DNA from: QZKY01 sp964488675
GTDB lineage: Bacteria > Pseudomonadota > Gammaproteobacteria > Burkholderiales > Burkholderiaceae_D
Reading direction: 5' to 3'
Assembly (NCBI GenBank): GCA_964488675.1
Contig: CAZAWA010000002.1
Location: 1 to 48,758, forward strand
DNA: 48,758 bases
In this document: piece by piece, positions 32,971 to 41,565 of the stretch
Layout: each line of letters starts with the position of its first letter
How positions within the stretch are numbered: the first letter of the stretch is position 1
Made by a program: the position numbers and the translations under genes
The notes under the pieces: generated by a model
What the model was told of the DNA's origin: nothing
The model's database searches: none
Seen by the model: the letters and a program-made list of their open reading frames with translations, nothing else

Positions 32971-33151
32971 ACTAATAACGCGTCGCGTTATTATTTGGAC
33001 CAGAGCGGTCTTGAGAGATGATTTTTGACACTCAAACGGTAATTTTGCACAAATAATAGGCAAATATTGGCGTTTAAAATGCAAAAATCAGGGAGTATAT
33101 GTCTGAAAACAGAAAAAAGTCATTATGGAAGCGCCGGAGAAAAAATGCTCC
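32971..33151 (+). repeat. Dispersed repeat, copy B
   Basis: This is colinear with copy A at 10386-10567. It begins with a 21-bp palindrome, TAATAACGCG-T-CGCGTTATTA (32973-32993), and contains GGGAGTATATG, a Shine-Dalgarno plus ATG (33099). From that ATG a 33-codon frame reads MSENRKKSLWKRRRKNAPGE and ends inside the 3' end of ldcA. Copy A encodes a similar start with RRKN at the same place. It fills the interval between the ABC-F gene and ldcA. Confidence 0.6.
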
Positions 33152-33178
33152 GGGAGAGTATGCATTTCAAGGCCCTGA

Positions 33179-34096
33179 TCAGCCCGCGAGCGTCGGGTAG
33201 CGCATCATGCCCAGCAACACCGTCTCGCCCAGCGAGTCCAGTCGCGCGTCGCAACCCACCGCCAGCGTCGCCTTGTCGTGGATATGGCCAAACGGCAGCC
33301 CGGTCAGCACCGGGATCGGCAGGGTTCTGCGAAGATAAGCCCGCATCGCCTCGAAATCATAGCCGTTGTCGTAATCGGTCAGGCGGTAGCCGGAAAAGTC
33401 GCCCAGCACCAGTGCCTTTTGCCGTATGAGTACGCCAGCGTGTGCCAGTTGCAGCAACATGCGCTCAACCCGATACGGATGCTCGTGAATGTCTTCAACG
33501 AACAGGATGCCACCTTCAATCTGCGGAAAATACGGCGTACCGAGCAGGCTCACCAGCATCGACAGGTTGCCCCCCCACAACTGGCCAAACACGCTGATGG
33601 CCGGATTCCCCTGCCCCGGCCAGCTGACCGTATGCGTCGAAGATGAAATGCAGCGCCAGAAATCCAGGCGCGTGACCTCGCTGGCCTGCTCGCGGGCGTA
33701 ATCGTCACACAGCATCGGGCCGGCAAAACTCATGGCACCGGTTTTTGCGAGCAACGCCATCTGCAAGGCAGTGAAATCGCTATGGCCGACAAACAGCTTG
33801 CCGCTTTGGGCCAGCAAATCAAAATCCAGCATGGGCAGCAGGCGCGACATGCCATAACCGCCGCGCAAGGCCATGACAACCTGCACTTCCGGGTTGCGCG
33901 CGGCGGCGTGCAACTGCTGCACGCGCATCTCGTCCGTGCTGCCGAATCGCTGATATTTCAAGGCCGGGTCGTAATAACTGTGAACGGTGCAACCTTGCGC
34001 TTCCAGCGCTGCCACGCCGGAAAGATAGGCTGATTCATCCGGCGCATAGCCGCCGGGAGCAACAATCGCAATGCCGATCTTCGATACGCTGGTCAT
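33179..34096 (-). CDS. ldcA: Murein tetrapeptide LD-carboxypeptidase (S66)
   Basis: The protein (305 aa from the ATG at 34096; an ATG at 34114 also exists) has the S66 catalytic layout: nucleophile Ser in LFVGHSDFTALQ, the Glu in LFVEDIHEHPYRVERML and the His in GHIHDKATLAVG. N-terminal IGIAIVAPGGYAPD and MALRGGYGMSRLLP complete the family picture. It removes the terminal D-Ala from L-Ala-D-Glu-mDAP-D-Ala tetrapeptides in the cytoplasm during murein recycling. Its start overlaps the tadA stop codon, and it is the last gene of a queE-queD-tadA-ldcA run on the minus strand. Confidence 0.93.
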   Translation of the reverse strand: MTSVSKIGIAIVAPGGYAPDESAYLSGVAALEAQGCTVHSYYDPALKYQRFGSTDEMRVQQLHAAARNPEVQVVMALRGGYGMSRLLPMLDFDLLAQSGKLFVGHSDFTALQMALLAKTGAMSFAGPMLCDDYAREQASEVTRLDFWRCISSSTHTVSWPGQGNPAISVFGQLWGGNLSMLVSLLGTPYFPQIEGGILFVEDIHEHPYRVERMLLQLAHAGVLIRQKALVLGDFSGYRLTDYDNGYDFEAMRAYLRRTLPIPVLTGLPFGHIHDKATLAVGCDARLDSLGETVLLGMMRYPTLAG

Positions 34097-34608
34097 CGTC
34101 CCCCATCCCTCCATTCCGCCCCGTCACCATGCAATTCCGTCACCGTGATCCCCGCAATTCCGCCGCGCCGCTCCGCGAAAAATTCCCTCAGAAGATTGCC
34201 GCATTCGTCTGCCAGCACCCCGCCGGTGACGCTGGCATGATGATTCAGCTTGCCCTGCTCGAACAGGTTGACGACGCTGCCGCATGCGCCCGTTTTCGGG
34301 TCAGGCGCGCCAAACACCACGCGCGCTATGCGTGCATGCAGAATCGCGCCGACGCACATGGCGCAGGGCTCCAGCGTCACAAACAGCTCGCAACCCGGCA
34401 GGCGGTAGTTTCCCAGCATGGTCGCGGCAGCGCGCAAGGCCATGATTTCGGCATGCGCAGTCGGGTCCTGACTGCCTATCGGCTGGTTGAAGCCGGTTGC
34501 AATGACCTGCCCATCCTTCACCACCAGCGCGCCTACCGGCACTTCTCCCAGCGCCCAGGCATTGTGCGCCTGCGATAGCGCCTGGCGCATGTAGATGAGG
34601 TCGCTCAC
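34093..34608 (-). CDS. tadA: tRNA-specific adenosine deaminase
   Basis: The 171-aa protein has the zinc deaminase motifs TAHAEIMAL (His ligand and catalytic Glu) and PCAMCVGAI (two Cys ligands), and the TadA-type GAPDPKTGACGSV stretch that contacts the tRNA anticodon loop. It converts A34 to inosine in tRNA-Arg(ACG), an essential reaction in most bacteria. Overlaps with queD (4 bp) and ldcA (4 bp) show tight coupling. Length is typical. Confidence 0.95.
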   Translation of the reverse strand: MSDLIYMRQALSQAHNAWALGEVPVGALVVKDGQVIATGFNQPIGSQDPTAHAEIMALRAAATMLGNYRLPGCELFVTLEPCAMCVGAILHARIARVVFGAPDPKTGACGSVVNLFEQGKLNHHASVTGGVLADECGNLLREFFAERRGGIAGITVTELHGDGAEWRDGGR

Positions 34609-35054
34609 ACAGACACCCCGTCAGTGACTTCTGCCCAGCAATTGGGCGTTTCGTACAAGGTGACCTTGACCAGCGACAGGCCCGCCTCATCGCGAAAGAC
34701 GACCTTGAGCCTGTCGAAGGCGACTTGTGCGAGGTTCTCTACCGTCGGCACCCGATCCAGCACCACTGTCTTGTGTCCGGGCAGGCTGTCGAGAAACTGT
34801 CGCACCGCAACATCGTTTTCATACACCAGGAAAGCATGATCCCATTGCTCCACCAGATGCAAGTTCGCCAGCTCCTTGATGTCGGAGAAATCCATGATCA
34901 TGCCATTGTCCGAACGCCCGTCCTGCTCGACCACCGTGCCTGTCAGCGTGATATGCAGGGCATAGCGATGCCCGTGCAGATTGCGGCACTGGCTGTTGTG
35001 ATCCGGAATCCGGTGTCCGGCGTCAAATTCGAGTTTTCGGGTAATCGTCAGCAT
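34605..35054 (-). CDS. queD: 6-carboxy-5,6,7,8-tetrahydropterin synthase
   Basis: The 149-aa protein belongs to the PTPS/QueD family: FDAGHRIPDHNSQCRNLHGH carries the catalytic Cys and the zinc histidines, and DFSDIKELANLHLVEQWDH and PTVENLAQVAFDRL are conserved. It converts dihydroneopterin triphosphate to 6-carboxytetrahydropterin, the second step of queuosine synthesis. It lies 15 bp downstream of queE, so both enzymes of consecutive steps are cotranscribed; tRNA-modifying tadA follows. Confidence 0.95.
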   Translation of the reverse strand: MLTITRKLEFDAGHRIPDHNSQCRNLHGHRYALHITLTGTVVEQDGRSDNGMIMDFSDIKELANLHLVEQWDHAFLVYENDVAVRQFLDSLPGHKTVVLDRVPTVENLAQVAFDRLKVVFRDEAGLSLVKVTLYETPNCWAEVTDGVSV

Positions 35055-35069
35055 GAAACTATTTGTCTG

Positions 35070-35705
35070 TCAGGGTATCTGTAATATTTTGTGCGTTTGC
35101 AGGCTCAGTCTCCAGCGCGGATTCTGCAAACAGGCATCAATGGCATGGCGCGTATTGGCATCCCGTTCGGCATTATCCAATGGCTGTACGAAAAAATGGG
35201 AAAAATCCAGGGACTCATAGTCGGCAAGGTTGACCCCGTCCTGCGGCAGCACCAGCTTCAGTTCGTCACCACGGGTCACCACCAGAGGCGCGCCTGCTTT
35301 CGGGCTGACGCACACCCAGTCCACGCCATCTGGCACCGGCAGCGTGCCATTGGTCTCAATCGCAATGTCGAAACCGCGCGCATGCAGCCGTTCAATCAAT
35401 GGCACATCAAGCTGCAATAACGGTTCACCGCCGGTGAACACCACGAACTTGCTGGTCAGGTGTATCGTCGGCCACAGGCGGTCGATTGTCCTGGCAACTG
35501 CCTCTGCATCCGCGTACTTTCCGCCCCTTTGCCCGCTGGTGCCGACAAAATCGGTGTCGCAGTAGCGGCATATGGCCTCGGTGCGATCTTCTTCCCGCCC
35601 CGACCAGAGGTTGCATCCGGCAAAGCGGCAAAACACCGCAGGACGGCCGGTTTGTGCGCCCTCGCCCTGCAAGGTATAAAAAATTTCCTTGATGGTATAG
35701 GTCAA
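35070..35705 (-). CDS. queE: 7-carboxy-7-deazaguanine synthase
   Basis: The 211-aa radical SAM protein has the cluster motif in the QueE variant Cx14Cx2C: the Cys of FAGCNLW, then CRYCDTDF after 14 residues. TGGEPLLQLDVPLIERL is the SAM-binding strand, and VVFTGGEP and SPKAGA are further QueE landmarks. It converts 6-carboxytetrahydropterin to 7-carboxy-7-deazaguanine. It is the first gene of the queE-queD-tadA-ldcA run; only 9 bp separate it from the hicB stop codon upstream, so read-through from hicAB is possible. Confidence 0.95.
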   Translation of the reverse strand: MTYTIKEIFYTLQGEGAQTGRPAVFCRFAGCNLWSGREEDRTEAICRYCDTDFVGTSGQRGGKYADAEAVARTIDRLWPTIHLTSKFVVFTGGEPLLQLDVPLIERLHARGFDIAIETNGTLPVPDGVDWVCVSPKAGAPLVVTRGDELKLVLPQDGVNLADYESLDFSHFFVQPLDNAERDANTRHAIDACLQNPRWRLSLQTHKILQIP

Positions 35706-35714
35706 CGCCCGTTC

Positions 35715-36104
35715 CTACGCTTTCAATGCCAACTGCGCGATGAACCCGGATCGCGATTCGCCCGCCACCTTTGCAGCAGCGTCGATTCTGCGCAATATCC
35801 TTGATGGCAAGGTGATGTTCACGCGCTCAGCCTTGTCAGAGAGTTCCGCCAGATCGACCGAAACAACTGCCCAGATCCAATTGGCAAATTCCGGGTTCTT
35901 TTGGTGCTCGGCGATGGTACGAGGCACCGGCACCGCACCGCCATCATCGATGACCGTTTCCAGCCACAACTCGACGGCTTCCTTGGCATGATCGATGGCT
36001 TCGTCAAGCGTGTCACCAGCTGAAAAACAGCCGGGCAAATCGGGCACGACCACGCCAAAAGCGCGCTTTTTGGTACCCAGTTCGATCGCGATCGGATATT
36101 TCAT
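35715..36104 (-). CDS. hicB: HicB-family antitoxin
   Basis: The 129-aa protein has the HicB partial RNase H-like fold (VVPDLPGCFSAGDTLDEAIDHAKEAVE, residues about 19-45) and a C-terminal ribbon-helix-helix DNA-binding segment (RVNITLPSRILRRIDAAAKV). It should neutralise HicA by direct binding and repress the hicAB promoter. It lies 18 bp downstream of hicA in the usual toxin-first order. Confidence 0.92.
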   Translation of the reverse strand: MKYPIAIELGTKKRAFGVVVPDLPGCFSAGDTLDEAIDHAKEAVELWLETVIDDGGAVPVPRTIAEHQKNPEFANWIWAVVSVDLAELSDKAERVNITLPSRILRRIDAAAKVAGESRSGFIAQLALKA

Positions 36105-36122
36105 GTGGAGGTCCCTTTCATT

Positions 36123-36305
36123 TCATTTCAGGCCAGCCTGCTTCAGCAACTTGCTTGTCAATCCAACGCCCAGATCTTTTTTCGGATGCGGCACACTGAT
36201 ATGACCGCCGCGAACCGGATGCGTGTAGATGTGGTGCGAGCCTTTCACGCCACGCAACACCCAACCGGCCTGCTCCAGCTTTTTGATGATGGCGGCGCTG
36301 TTCAT
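36123..36305 (-). CDS. hicA: HicA-family mRNA interferase toxin
   Basis: From the ATG at 36305 the protein is 60 aa with the double-stranded-RNA-binding-like HicA fold: LEQAGWVLRGVKGSHHIYTH, where the first His of GSHH is the catalytic residue, then ISVPHPKKDLGVGL and LLKQAGLK. It cleaves mRNA when free of HicB. The open frame extends to 36413, but the extra residues do not fit the family. A palindrome ends just before the start codon. Confidence 0.93.
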   Translation of the reverse strand: MNSAAIIKKLEQAGWVLRGVKGSHHIYTHPVRGGHISVPHPKKDLGVGLTSKLLKQAGLK

Positions 36306-36306
36306 G

Positions 36307-36321
36307 TGTGTATTGTACACA
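36307..36321 (-). promoter_or_regulatory. Palindrome at the hicA start, likely HicB operator
   Basis: TGTGTA-TTG-TACACA is a perfect 6-bp inverted repeat directly upstream of hicA. On the minus strand it contains TACAAT, a good -10 hexamer; a transcript from it would start at or very near the hicA ATG. No good -35 is visible. Confidence 0.45.
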
Positions 36322-36802
36322 TTTATTGATGCGCATGGCTGCGGGATGGAAGCAAGCCTTCTCCGGACTGATGGGATATATTCCGACCGAGTGGCACCAC
36401 ACCTCGACGCCAACAGGCACCTGCCTTACCAAGGCATTTGCTAGTCGCCAACCGCGCTGGTTGATTTCAGTGAACTCCGCGTCATGTCTTTCCGGCATGG
36501 CGCTTGATGACTCATCCTCGAAATTATTAAGTCAATACTTTTCCCGCCATGACGACCAGATCTCATATACCGCACGCAATGGAAAACCGTCCGGAGCCAA
36601 GAAGATTGGTCATCTAATAGAAAATCGGATGCATACGGCTCCCTTTAATCTGCTGGGCAGAACCAGCCGACATCAATGCGCCGAGCGATATGGCGATTAT
36701 CGATAAAAGTATTAAAAAATATTTCATATGAGTTTTCAGCCTACGCAGATAGACGAATCATTCAATGAAATGCACTTGGCAGCAGAAATTTCTGAGCCTA
36801 TG
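36322..36802. other. Intergenic stretch without recognisable genes
   Basis: Between hicA and the MITE no open frame resembles a known family, and the longer ones overlap each other on opposite strands. The part around 36700-36760 is AT-rich. I see no RNA gene here. Confidence 0.4.
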
Positions 36803-37045
36803 TTAAGGAAGCACTGATTTAATCGCTGTTACCCGCGACGCGGTCTTTCCGGGATGAGATGCGAGGAAGAACGGCGAAGCAATGTCCCGTGACCCTTGCA
36901 AGCCGTTCTGACAAAGCAGATCGCCCGGAAAGACCGCGTCCCGGCGGGTTCGGTCAAAATGCCGCGCTCGCTGTGTTGCGCGCCTTGCGATCATGGCATT
37001 TTTGACTCGAACGCAGGCAGCATGGATTAATCAGTGCTTCCTTAA
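36803..37045. mobile_element. MITE-like element (243 bp) with terminal inverted repeats
   Basis: The left end TTAAGGAAGCACTGATTTAA and the right end (37025-37045), whose complement reads TTAAGGAAGCACTGATTAAT, form terminal inverted repeats of about 21 bp with a single-base difference. Inside, CGACGCGGTCTTTCCGGG (36836-36853) is complementary to CCCGGAAAGACCGCGTC (about 36928-36944) and AGAACGGC to GCCGTTCT, so the element can fold into a long hairpin. It has no transposase gene. The TTAA at each outer edge may be the duplicated target. A remnant of its right end lies at 12534-12597. A short non-coding interval (37046-37112) separates it from the guaA stop codon. Confidence 0.8.
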
Positions 37046-37112
37046 GTGATGCCGCTTTTCACATACCCACCGCTTATCTTCCGTAATACTTTTCTTCTTC
37101 AGTCACAGAAAA

Positions 37113-38723
37113 TCATTCCCACTCGATCGTCGCGGGCGGTTTGCCGGAGATGTCATAGACCACGCGGTTAATGCCACGCACCTCGTTGATGATGCGATTC
37201 GACACGCGACCGAGAAGCTCATGCGGCAAATGCGCCCAGTGCGCAGTCATGAAATCCTGCGTCTGCACGGCACGCAATGCCACGACGAAATCGTAACTGC
37301 GCCCGTCCCCCATCACACCAACCGACTTCACCGGCAGAAAAACGGCAAACGCCTGACTGGTCGCGTCGTACCAGCTGATGCGCTTCAATGCCCCGTCTAC
37401 CGGGACATCGACAAAGGTGTTCCTTAATTCCTCAATGAAAATGGCATCGGCACGACGCAGCAGTTCCGCGTACTCTGGTTTGACATCACCCAGAATTCTC
37501 ACACCGAGGCCGGGACCGGGGAACGGATGGCGGTACACCATGTCGTGCGGCAAGCCGAGCGCAACGCCGAGTTCTCGCACCTCATCCTTGAACAGTTCGC
37601 GCAGCGGCTCCAGCAGTTTCAGGTTCATGTTGTCCGGCAGACCGCCAACATTGTGGTGACTCTTGATGGTGTGGCCCTTCTTGCCCTGCCCGGCACTTTC
37701 AATCACATCCGGGTAGATCGTTCCCTGCGCGAGCCATTTCGCATTTTTGAGCTTGTCCGCTTCGACCTGAAATACCTCCACGAACTCACGGCCGATAATT
37801 TTGCGCTTGTCTTCCGGATCGGCAATGCCTTCGAGGTGCCCCATGAATTGCGCGACTGCGTTGACATGCACCACCTTCACACCAAGGTTCTTGGCGAACA
37901 TGTCCATCACCATCGCACCCTCGTCGAGACGCAGCAAGCCGTGATCGACAAATACGCAGGTCAGCTGGTCGCCGATTGCGCGATGTATCAGCGCCGCCGC
38001 AACGCTGGAGTCCACGCCGCCGGAAAGACCGAGGATAACTTCATCTTTTCCAACCTGCTCGCGAATGGCGGCGATAGCCTCCGCCACATAGTCCGGCATG
38101 TTCCAGTCTGACTTGCAGCCGCAGATATCATGCACGAAGCGGCCAAGCATCGCCTTTCCCTGCACCGTGTGCGTTACTTCCGGGTGAAACTGAACCGCGT
38201 AGAACCTGCGCACATCATCCGCCATGCCGGCAATCGGGCAAGCGTCGTTGGATGCCATCAGCTTGAAGCCGGGTGGCATTTCGGTCACCTTGTCGCCGTG
38301 GCTCATCCACACCCTGAGCATTCCGTGGCCTTCGGTCGTGACAAAGTCGTTAATGCCGTCCAGCAGCGCAGCATGACCGCGCGCACGCACTTCTGCATAG
38401 CCGAATTCGCGCACCTTGCCATTTTCGACCTTGCCGCCGAGCTGATCCGCCATCGTCTGCATGCCATAACAGATGCCGAGCACCGGCAGGCCAAGCTCAA
38501 ACACGACTTGTGGTGCTCGTGGCGTGTCGCCTTCGGTTACGCTGTTGGGGCCGCCGGAGAGGATGATGCCACGCAGGCTGCCGTCCTTTGCCTGTTCGCG
38601 AATGAAATCGTCGCCCACATCATACGGATGGACTTCGGAAAATACGCCGGCTTCGCGCACCCGGCGCGCAATCAGCTGGGTGACCTGTGATCCGAAATCG
38701 AGTATGAGTATTCTGGAATGCAT
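37113..38723 (-). CDS. guaA: GMP synthase (glutamine-hydrolysing)
   Basis: The protein is 536 aa from the ATG at 38723 (family start HSRILILDFGSQVTQLIARR); the frame to 38867 has no family sequence. Domains: class I glutamine amidotransferase with GICYGMQTM (nucleophile Cys) and the His-x-Glu of FHPEVTHT; ATP pyrophosphatase with the P-loop LSGGVDSS; C-terminal dimerisation domain ending DISGKPPATIEWE. It aminates XMP to GMP. It follows the GGDEF protein and guaB in what looks like one operon, with a 34-bp gap. Confidence 0.97.
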   Translation of the reverse strand: MHSRILILDFGSQVTQLIARRVREAGVFSEVHPYDVGDDFIREQAKDGSLRGIILSGGPNSVTEGDTPRAPQVVFELGLPVLGICYGMQTMADQLGGKVENGKVREFGYAEVRARGHAALLDGINDFVTTEGHGMLRVWMSHGDKVTEMPPGFKLMASNDACPIAGMADDVRRFYAVQFHPEVTHTVQGKAMLGRFVHDICGCKSDWNMPDYVAEAIAAIREQVGKDEVILGLSGGVDSSVAAALIHRAIGDQLTCVFVDHGLLRLDEGAMVMDMFAKNLGVKVVHVNAVAQFMGHLEGIADPEDKRKIIGREFVEVFQVEADKLKNAKWLAQGTIYPDVIESAGQGKKGHTIKSHHNVGGLPDNMNLKLLEPLRELFKDEVRELGVALGLPHDMVYRHPFPGPGLGVRILGDVKPEYAELLRRADAIFIEELRNTFVDVPVDGALKRISWYDATSQAFAVFLPVKSVGVMGDGRSYDFVVALRAVQTQDFMTAHWAHLPHELLGRVSNRIINEVRGINRVVYDISGKPPATIEWE

Positions 38724-38757
38724 GTATGGCGCAGTAAAAAATCGTTGAGAAAATGCT

Positions 38758-39789
38758 TCAGTTGCCCTGCGGCTCAGCTTGGGCAATGCTGTTGGGACCA
38801 AGTTTTTGCGCGGATGACAGCGCCGCACTGACCAGTGAAACGAGTTCTTCGCTATCGGCTGCCGCAAACTGGTCGGTTGAAACCGTGCCGGAACAAATGG
38901 TCACGCTAACCTTGGCATCACCCAGCGTTTCCGGAGTCGAACTGATTGCGCTTTGCAATCGCTCGGCAACAGATCGGGCAATTGTATGGGACGCACCTGG
39001 AAGCAGAATCATGAACCGCCCTCCCTCATAGCGCCCAAGCGTGTCATGCGGACGAACGCAGGAACGCAAGCGGCTCGCAATTCTTACCAACAGTGTATCG
39101 CCTGCGCTTCTTCCATGCGTCTGATTGATTTGCTTGAACGAATCAAGATCGGCCATTAGCAGCGACATAGGTTTGTCATCCGTCCGGCATTGCTCGACTT
39201 CCTGTTTCAGCAGGCGCAATATGGCGGTGCGATTCCAGGTTCCGACTACCGGATCGATCATCGAATCTCGGCGCAGGCTCCAGTTCCGCTTGAGCAAATC
39301 CTGACGGGTCGCGATCATGGCCATAAGACGCAATTCCCTTTCCGCCAGCGCCGCCAAATCAGCCAGACTTTGCTTTTCTTCGTCGTTCAGAACTCGCGGC
39401 GAGTAGTCGATCAGCCGAACATTGCCAACGACCACATCGTCCTCGCTTCTGATCGGATAAGACGCATAAAAACGAATATAGGGCGCACCCAGGACATGCT
39501 TGTTGTTTGCAAGAAAACGGTCAGTCCTGGTTTCTGGCACGAATTCCGGAATGCTCGAAAGGGGAATGCTGTCGCAGAACTGCGCCTCAATCGTGGCCAT
39601 CGAGCGCTCACCGTTCGATTTCTTTTCGGCGACAGAACCAAATGTGACCAGACAATTGGCGACCTTCAGCAGCCCTTTTCCCATGCGCCGGATTCGCAGA
39701 AGATGCTGCCCGTCAATGGCGAGCGGCGCAGCATCGCTCGCCTGACCCGTCAATGCATCCCTTGCTGCCGACGATTTGCTCTGGCCCAT
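38758..39789 (-). CDS. GAF-GGDEF protein with degenerate active site
   Basis: From the ATG at 39789 (343 aa; only this start avoids overlap with guaB) the N-terminal half reads as a GAF sensor domain (YASYPIRSEDDVVVGNVRLI and LNDEEKQSLADLAALAEREL). The C-terminal half is a diguanylate cyclase fold with DPVVGTWNRTAILRLL and LMADLDSFKQINQTHGRSAGD, so the metal and nucleotide strand is kept. The signature that should read RYGGDEF is RYEGGRF, losing the catalytic Asp/Glu pair. It is probably not a cyclase; it may bind GTP or c-di-GMP, or act by protein contact. It lies between guaB (25-bp gap) and guaA (34-bp gap), all on the minus strand, and is likely cotranscribed with GTP synthesis genes. Confidence 0.85.
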   Translation of the reverse strand: MGQSKSSAARDALTGQASDAAPLAIDGQHLLRIRRMGKGLLKVANCLVTFGSVAEKKSNGERSMATIEAQFCDSIPLSSIPEFVPETRTDRFLANNKHVLGAPYIRFYASYPIRSEDDVVVGNVRLIDYSPRVLNDEEKQSLADLAALAERELRLMAMIATRQDLLKRNWSLRRDSMIDPVVGTWNRTAILRLLKQEVEQCRTDDKPMSLLMADLDSFKQINQTHGRSAGDTLLVRIASRLRSCVRPHDTLGRYEGGRFMILLPGASHTIARSVAERLQSAISSTPETLGDAKVSVTICSGTVSTDQFAAADSEELVSLVSAALSSAQKLGPNSIAQAEPQGN

Positions 39790-39814
39790 AATCTCCCTAT
39801 GCGCAGAATACCGT

Positions 39815-41269
39815 TTAATCCAATCGGTAATTCGGCGCTTCCTTGGTGATCTGCACATCGTGCACATGCGACTCGCGCATACCGGCGGAGCTGATTTCGA
39901 CGAACTCCGCGCGCTCATGCAACTCATCGATACTGGCACAGCCGCAGTAACCGAGCGACGAACGCACGCCGCCTGTCATCTGATACAGGATGGGAACGAT
40001 GCTGCCCTTGTATGGCACCCGCCCCTCAATGCCTTCCGGCACCAGTTTCTCGGAGGTGGAATCCTGAAAGTAACGATCAGCAGAGCCCTCGGACATCGCG
40101 CCAATGCTGCCCATACCACGATACGACTTGTAACTGCGTCCCTGGAACAGAATCACCTCGCCTGGCGCCTCGTCGGTACCGGCAAACATGCTGCCCATCA
40201 TCACGGTGTCGGCACCGGCCGCCAGCGCCTTCGATATGTCGCCGGAATAGCGGATGCCACCGTCTGCAATGACCGGAACACCTGTGCCCTTCAATGCCTG
40301 TACCACATTGGTGATGGCTGTAATCTGCGGCACGCCCACACCAGCAACAATGCGTGTAGTGCAGATTGAGCCGGGACCAATGCCGACCTTGACGGCATCT
40401 GCGCCGTGATCCAGCAGCGCTTTGGCCGCATCGGCTGTTGCGATGTTGCCGCCCACGACCTGCAGATGCGGATAATTCAGCTTGGCCCACTTCACGCGAT
40501 CCAGCACACCCTTGGAATGGCCGTGCGCAGTATCCACCACAATGACATCCACGCCAGCACGCGCCAGCAATTCGATACGCTCATCGTTGTCGGGGCCGAC
40601 ACCGACTGCGGCGCCCGCCAGCAGCTTGCCATTCTCGTCTCGCGACGCATTTGGATGCGTCGTCGCCTTCTGGATATCCTTGGCGGTAATCAAGCCGCGC
40701 AATTCGAACGCATCGTTCACCACCAGCACTCGCTCGAGGCGACTGCGGTTCATCAGTCGCTTAGCCTCTTCGAGCGCAGCCCCTTCCTTCACAAAAATAA
40801 GCTTTTCGCGCGGTGTCATCTTGGCGCGCACCTCAGCGTCCAGATCTTCTTCGAAGCGCAAGTCGCGGTTAGTGATAATACCAACCACGATTCTGCCCTC
40901 GACTACCGGAAAACCGCTGATGCCGTATTGCTCGGTCATGGCGATCACCTCGCGGATGCGCATTGATGGCGGAATAGTGATCGGATCGCGAACAACACCT
41001 GACTCGAATCGTTTCACACGCGTCACTTCGCGCGCCTGATCTTTCGGATTCAGGTTCTTGTGAATGATGCCAATGCCACCTTCCTGCGCCATCGCAATGG
41101 CGAGCCGAGATTCGGTGACTGTATCCATCGCTGCAGACAGCAATGGAATGTTCAACGAAATGGTGCTGGTCAGGCGCGTTCTGAGGGAGGTGTTGTTGGG
41201 AAGGATGGCCGAGTAAGCCGGCAAAAGCAGCACATCATCGAATGTGAGTGCCTTTTGAATGAGTCGCAT
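39815..41269 (-). CDS. guaB: IMP dehydrogenase
   Basis: The 484-aa protein starts LIQKALTFDDVLLLPAYSAI and has a pair of CBS domains (about residues 95-205) inserted in the TIM barrel, the NAD site with VVDTAHGHSKGVLD, the catalytic loop GPGSICTTRIVAGVGVPQ (Cys attacks IMP), DGGIRYSGDISKALAAGAD, and the mobile flap with YRGMGSIGAM. It oxidises IMP to XMP, the committed step to GMP. It is the first gene of the guaB-GGDEF-guaA run and divergent from rpmB with a 296-bp interval. Confidence 0.97.
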   Translation of the reverse strand: MRLIQKALTFDDVLLLPAYSAILPNNTSLRTRLTSTISLNIPLLSAAMDTVTESRLAIAMAQEGGIGIIHKNLNPKDQAREVTRVKRFESGVVRDPITIPPSMRIREVIAMTEQYGISGFPVVEGRIVVGIITNRDLRFEEDLDAEVRAKMTPREKLIFVKEGAALEEAKRLMNRSRLERVLVVNDAFELRGLITAKDIQKATTHPNASRDENGKLLAGAAVGVGPDNDERIELLARAGVDVIVVDTAHGHSKGVLDRVKWAKLNYPHLQVVGGNIATADAAKALLDHGADAVKVGIGPGSICTTRIVAGVGVPQITAITNVVQALKGTGVPVIADGGIRYSGDISKALAAGADTVMMGSMFAGTDEAPGEVILFQGRSYKSYRGMGSIGAMSEGSADRYFQDSTSEKLVPEGIEGRVPYKGSIVPILYQMTGGVRSSLGYCGCASIDELHERAEFVEISSAGMRESHVHDVQITKEAPNYRLD

Positions 41270-41496
41270 AACATTTCCTATTGGCGCAAAAGAGAATTAT
41301 ACAGAGCTTCTTGCATATTATCAGAAGCCAAAAAGCAAAATTCGGCTAAGACACGATCCGCTCGCCCCTTCCCCCCTGGCATCGTATCAATTTTTACGGC
41401 TCCTGCACCCGCCCCCGATTGACATGCATCAGAACATGCGCGCCACTTTGTTAAACACATTAACACATGTAAGACACACTTATTTTTCGCAAGTGC

Positions 41497-41525
41497 TTGA
41501 AATGTCGTGAATATTTTGATATAGT
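41497..41525 (+). promoter_or_regulatory. Sigma-70-type promoter of rpmB-rpmG
   Basis: TTGAAA (41497-41502), a 17-bp spacer and TATAGT (41520-41525) make a near-consensus promoter. Transcription would start near 41532, giving a leader of about 34 nt with an AAGGAG Shine-Dalgarno before the rpmB ATG at 41566. The rest of 41270-41496 shows no gene. Confidence 0.8.
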
Positions 41526-41565
41526 GACTCTTTTCCAGTTTCGGAAGATTTCAAAGGAGTTTGTC

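Noticed and set aside
35070..36305. hicAB as part of the queE operon by function
   Set aside because: Only 9 bp separate hicB and queE, but toxin-antitoxin pairs are mobile and have their own operator; proximity alone does not show a functional link.
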